Part shown: one piece after another, positions 40,610 through 41,257 of the stretch
How positions within the stretch are numbered: position 1 is the stretch's first letter
How the letters are laid out: every line of letters begins with the position of its first letter
Source of the DNA: an uncultured Bacteroidales bacterium
GTDB lineage: Bacteria; Bacteroidota; Bacteroidia; Bacteroidales; P3
Reading direction: 5' to 3'
Assembly (NCBI GenBank): GCA_900319865.1
Contig: ONQD01000021.1
Coordinates: 1-41,257, forward strand
DNA: 41,257 nucleotides
Position numbers and translations under genes: made by a program
The notes under the pieces: model-generated
The model's input: only the letters and a program-made list of their open reading frames with translations
Told to the model about the DNA's origin: nothing
Databases searched by the model: none

Positions 40610-40999
40610 ATGCTGCAACTGAACAAAGTACATCACATCGCCATCATCTGCTCCGACTATCGGCGGAGCCTCGAGTTCTACACATGTGTCCTCGGCTTGC
40701 ACGTCCTCGCCGAGCACTACCGCGCCGAAAGGCAATCGTACAAGACCGACCTGGCCCTGGGCGAGGATTACGTCGTCGAGTTGTTCTCGTTTCCCTCGCC
40801 ACCACCGCGGCCGACACGTCCCGAAGCCACGGGGCTGCGCCATCTGGCCTTCGAGGTCAACGACATCGATGCAGCGGTGAACGAGCTGGACCGTCTCTCC
40901 ATTCCGCACGAGGCAATCAGGACGGACGAATATACCGACCGCCGGTTCCTCTTCCTTCAAGACCCCGACGGACTGCCAATCGAGCTCTACGAGAAATAA
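40610..40999 (+). CDS. VOC family (glyoxalase I-like) protein
   Basis: A 129-residue vicinal-oxygen-chelate protein of the small YaeR/GloA2-like type. The two beta-alpha-beta-beta-beta units are visible, with likely metal ligands HHIAII (His8/9), Glu in DYVVELFSF, LRHLAFEV (His) and the late PIELYE (Glu). Such proteins act on methylglyoxal-glutathione or related compounds or confer drug tolerance; specificity cannot be set from sequence. The ATG at 40610 starts the fold precisely; the upstream in-frame extension overlaps the previous gene and is rejected. Confidence 0.92.
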   Translation: MLQLNKVHHIAIICSDYRRSLEFYTCVLGLHVLAEHYRAERQSYKTDLALGEDYVVELFSFPSPPPRPTRPEATGLRHLAFEVNDIDAAVNELDRLSIPHEAIRTDEYTDRRFLFLQDPDGLPIELYEK

Positions 41000-41014
41000 C
41001 GCGGTGAAAATGCA
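41000..41014 (+). repeat. 15-bp direct repeat CGCGGTGAAAATGCA, copy 2
   Basis: Second exact copy, beginning at the base after the glyoxalase stop codon and 46 bases before the next start. Confidence 0.7.
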
Positions 41015-41059
41015 GAAATGAAACAACAGATTGCACAGAAACAATAAACACAGACACAA

Positions 41060-41257
41060 ATGGACAATCAAAAGAAAATGACGGTAACGATCTTCAAGGT
41101 AAAGGAAATGGACTGCCCGAGCGAGGAGAACATTATCCGTATGAAGCTGGCAGAGCTAGGCGACGACATCGCGTCGCTCGACTTCGACCTGAGGAAGCGC
41201 ACGCTGGCGGTGACCCACAGCGAGAGCGCGGCGGCACGTCTCGCAGATGCAATGGAG
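41060..41257 (+). CDS. Heavy-metal-associated (HMA) domain protein, N-terminus only
   Basis: The 66 visible residues begin MDNQKKMTVTIFKVKEMDCP SEEN and form an HMA fold (beta-alpha-beta-beta). The metal motif is MDCPSEE with one Cys rather than GMxCxxC, a form seen in the N-terminal domain of Bacteroidota cation transporters (cation diffusion facilitator type) and some P-type ATPases. The window ends before any membrane segment, so a free-standing chaperone is also possible. It is co-directional with the glyoxalase-like gene, 60 bases downstream. Confidence 0.8.
   Translation, partial: MDNQKKMTVTIFKVKEMDCPSEENIIRMKLAELGDDIASLDFDLRKRTLAVTHSESAAARLADAME

Overview
The window looks like chromosomal DNA of a Bacteroidota species, most likely an uncultured Bacteroidales. 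The evidence is: repeated TAnnTTTG-type -7 promoter boxes (nine or more sites), a DUF4295-rpmG pair, two secreted proteins with type IX secretion (T9SS)-like C-terminal domains, many short lipoproteins, a type 2 isoleucyl-tRNA synthetase and a split transketolase. No rRNA, CRISPR array or prophage was seen. The left edge cuts an insertion-sequence transposase and the right edge cuts a heavy-metal-binding protein.

Layout. 1-6230 (minus strand): a transposase fragment, initiator tRNA-Met, an envelope cluster (small secreted protein, DsbD reductase, beta-propeller T9SS-type protein, Bacteroidota 'asparagine synthetase B-like' secreted protein) and tRNA-Leu(UAG). 6600-9660: a Nudix hydrolase, a PepSY-like periplasmic protein and purA. 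9989-21380: a probable seven-gene transcription unit running from an ileS promoter through an M20 amidohydrolase, a MATE exporter, an SGNH hydrolase, a patatin/beta-barrel protein and murB to a conserved protein. 21550-27210: DUF4295-rpmG, then yidC, nhaD and a lysozyme-like membrane protein.

27234-41257 is more mosaic. It holds a lipoprotein, the N-terminal transketolase subunit, an AT-rich GIY-YIG nuclease / EVE-like pair, a von Willebrand A protein, a His/Cys-rich lipoprotein, two YjbH-type outer-membrane proteins, a tannase-like lipoprotein, a four-helix-bundle protein flanked by two GTCNGAC arrays, and then the C-terminal transketolase subunit. That last gene has lost about 28 codons, is frameshifted, and is fused in frame to a zinc-ribbon domain. 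Small accessory genes follow (lipoprotein, membrane protein, conserved cytosolic protein, glyoxalase-like protein).

Most notable points: (1) the IleRS HIGH motif reads GIHH, the swapped GXHH form linked to extreme mupirocin resistance in type 2 IleRS; (2) the damaged transketolase-zinc ribbon fusion, about 9 kb from its partner subunit; (3) the four-helix-bundle gene bracketed by two repeat arrays, each closing with an inverted unit; (4) intergenic CGAA-N7 arrays with an exact 11-bp period at several sites; (5) a transposase whose reading frame requires slippage on an A8 run.
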